From: Myxococcales bacterium
Lineage (GTDB): Bacteria > Myxococcota_A > UBA9042 > PHBI01 > JAAZYN01
Direction: 5' to 3'
NCBI GenBank assembly: GCA_014239625.1
Contig: JAAZYN010000072.1
Location: 1-7,244, forward strand
DNA: 7,244 bases
Of this stretch, positions 6,715-7,244 are shown in pieces. The translations under genes and the position numbers were made by a program. The notes under the pieces were generated by a model. It had not been told where the DNA came from, searched no databases, and worked only from the letters and a program-made list of their open reading frames with translations. Numbering within the stretch: position 1 is the stretch's first letter; each line of letters opens with the position of its first letter.

Positions 6715-7244
6715 TTATCGGTTGGGCCGGTTCTGATCGACCAGCAGATGGAGGTTGAAGTAGTTCACGGTGAGGTGGCACAGGATGGGCGCTAGTAGGT
6801 TGTCGGTCAAAAGCGTCAACCCGCCCAGCAGCATGCCCGCCAGAGTAGCGAAGATCGCCCACAGGCGAAGCCTCTTGGCGAAGCCTCCGTGCAACAGGCC
6901 GAACACAGCCGCCGTGACCCAGAACCCAGACCACTGTTGCATCGCGCCCCGAAACAGCAGCTCCTCGCCGACGGAGCTCGTGACGGCCAGCACCGCGATG
7001 GCCCCGCTGCCTGGCGTCCCCAGGTCTTTGGCCAGCTCCCTGCCCAGATCCTTGAGCGGCCGCCAGTCCCGAACCAGATAGCTCAGGGCAACCATCGCGA
7101 GGCCAGAGCCCGCGCCGATGGCGGTATCCCGGAGGACGGTCGTACCGTCGCCCCAGATGACGAGGCCCGAGTTCAGATCCTGGACGTCGATGAGCCACAA
7201 CCCGAGGCCGCTCATGAGCAGGTAAAAAAAACCCGCGATGACAA
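6715..7244 (-). CDS. CPBP-family intramembrane metalloprotease (CAAX protease/Abi type), start outside window
   Basis: The reading frame remains open to the right edge. Upstream of the internal Met codon at 7213-7215 it continues VIAGFFYLL, which completes a membrane helix with MSGLGLWLI, so the true start is probably beyond the window. Numbering from that Met, the three hallmark motifs of the CPBP family (PF02517) are present: GEELLFRG with Glu84, Glu85 and Arg89; FGLLH with Phe105 and His109; and HLTVN with His147 and Asn151. The Glu and His residues form the presumed metal-dependent active site within membrane helices. Family members include eukaryotic Rce1 CAAX proteases and bacterial proteins tied to bacteriocin self-immunity or membrane-protein processing; the substrate here cannot be predicted. 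The C-terminal tail is short (LVDQNRPNR). The stop TAA lies one base before the start of the 93-residue membrane protein, so the two form an operon convergent with the lipase operon. Confidence 0.87.
   Translation of the reverse strand, partial: VIAGFFYLLMSGLGLWLIDVQDLNSGLVIWGDGTTVLRDTAIGAGSGLAMVALSYLVRDWRPLKDLGRELAKDLGTPGSGAIAVLAVTSSVGEELLFRGAMQQWSGFWVTAAVFGLLHGGFAKRLRLWAIFATLAGMLLGGLTLLTDNLLAPILCHLTVNYFNLHLLVDQNRPNR
7224..7231. repeat. A8/T8 homopolymer in the protease coding region
   Basis: Eight consecutive A on the plus strand (T8 in the sense strand, coding Gly-Phe-Phe-Tyr) stand out in this GC-rich window. Being inside a membrane-helix codon run, the tract is a potential slippage site and also a place where sequencing indels occur. 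Confidence 0.8.

Noticed and set aside
1..7244. CRISPR array, tRNA, rRNA, insertion sequence or prophage attachment site
   Set aside because: No regularly spaced repeats, no cloverleaf-like segment, no transposase motif and no long terminal inverted repeats were seen on either strand.

Overview
The window is GC-rich with strongly GC-biased wobble positions. It encodes a large surface-type lipoprotein, a large outer-membrane beta-barrel and a CPBP-type membrane protease. This suggests a Gram-negative bacterium, and the style (long Cys-containing lipoproteins, Pro/Glu/Ala-rich linkers) fits Myxococcota or a related deltaproteobacterial lineage. That placement is an inference from sequence style; no rRNA or marker gene is present.

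Layout. (1) At the left edge, a plus-strand frame open to the window boundary encodes an acidic, Pro-rich linker, one hydrophobic segment and a Lys/Pro tail. It runs head-on into the inverted first ~55 codons of a sodium:solute symporter (SSS family) gene on the minus strand. The symporter similarity stops abruptly near position 260, so this looks like a rearrangement or assembly breakpoint. (2) Minus strand, 1683 to 553: an acyl-CoA dehydrogenase-fold protein of the HsaA/DszC-like flavin monooxygenase type, upstream of and co-directional with the symporter remnant. (3) A 207-bp divergent intergenic region with a candidate promoter facing each way, both placed so close to the start codons that the transcripts would be nearly leaderless. 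(4) Plus strand, 1891 to 6392: a signal-peptide-bearing beta-barrel protein translationally coupled (TGATG) to a 958-residue lipoprotein. The lipoprotein has an N-terminal Ig-like domain resembling bacterial virulence-factor lipases and a complete alpha/beta-hydrolase triad. (5) Minus strand, convergent: a CPBP intramembrane protease, cut by the right window edge, coupled (TAAGATG) to a 93-residue membrane protein of unknown function.

The most interesting unit is the barrel-lipoprotein operon. It resembles in logic the Vibrio VolA-FadL pair, in which a surface lipoprotein hydrolyses exogenous lipids and a neighbouring barrel admits the released fatty acids. Here, however, the barrel has no FadL hallmark I can recognise. 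With the divergent acyl-CoA dehydrogenase-like oxidoreductase and the former symporter, the locus may be a surface ester/lipid scavenging module. The domain calls are well supported by motifs; the pathway is a hypothesis.
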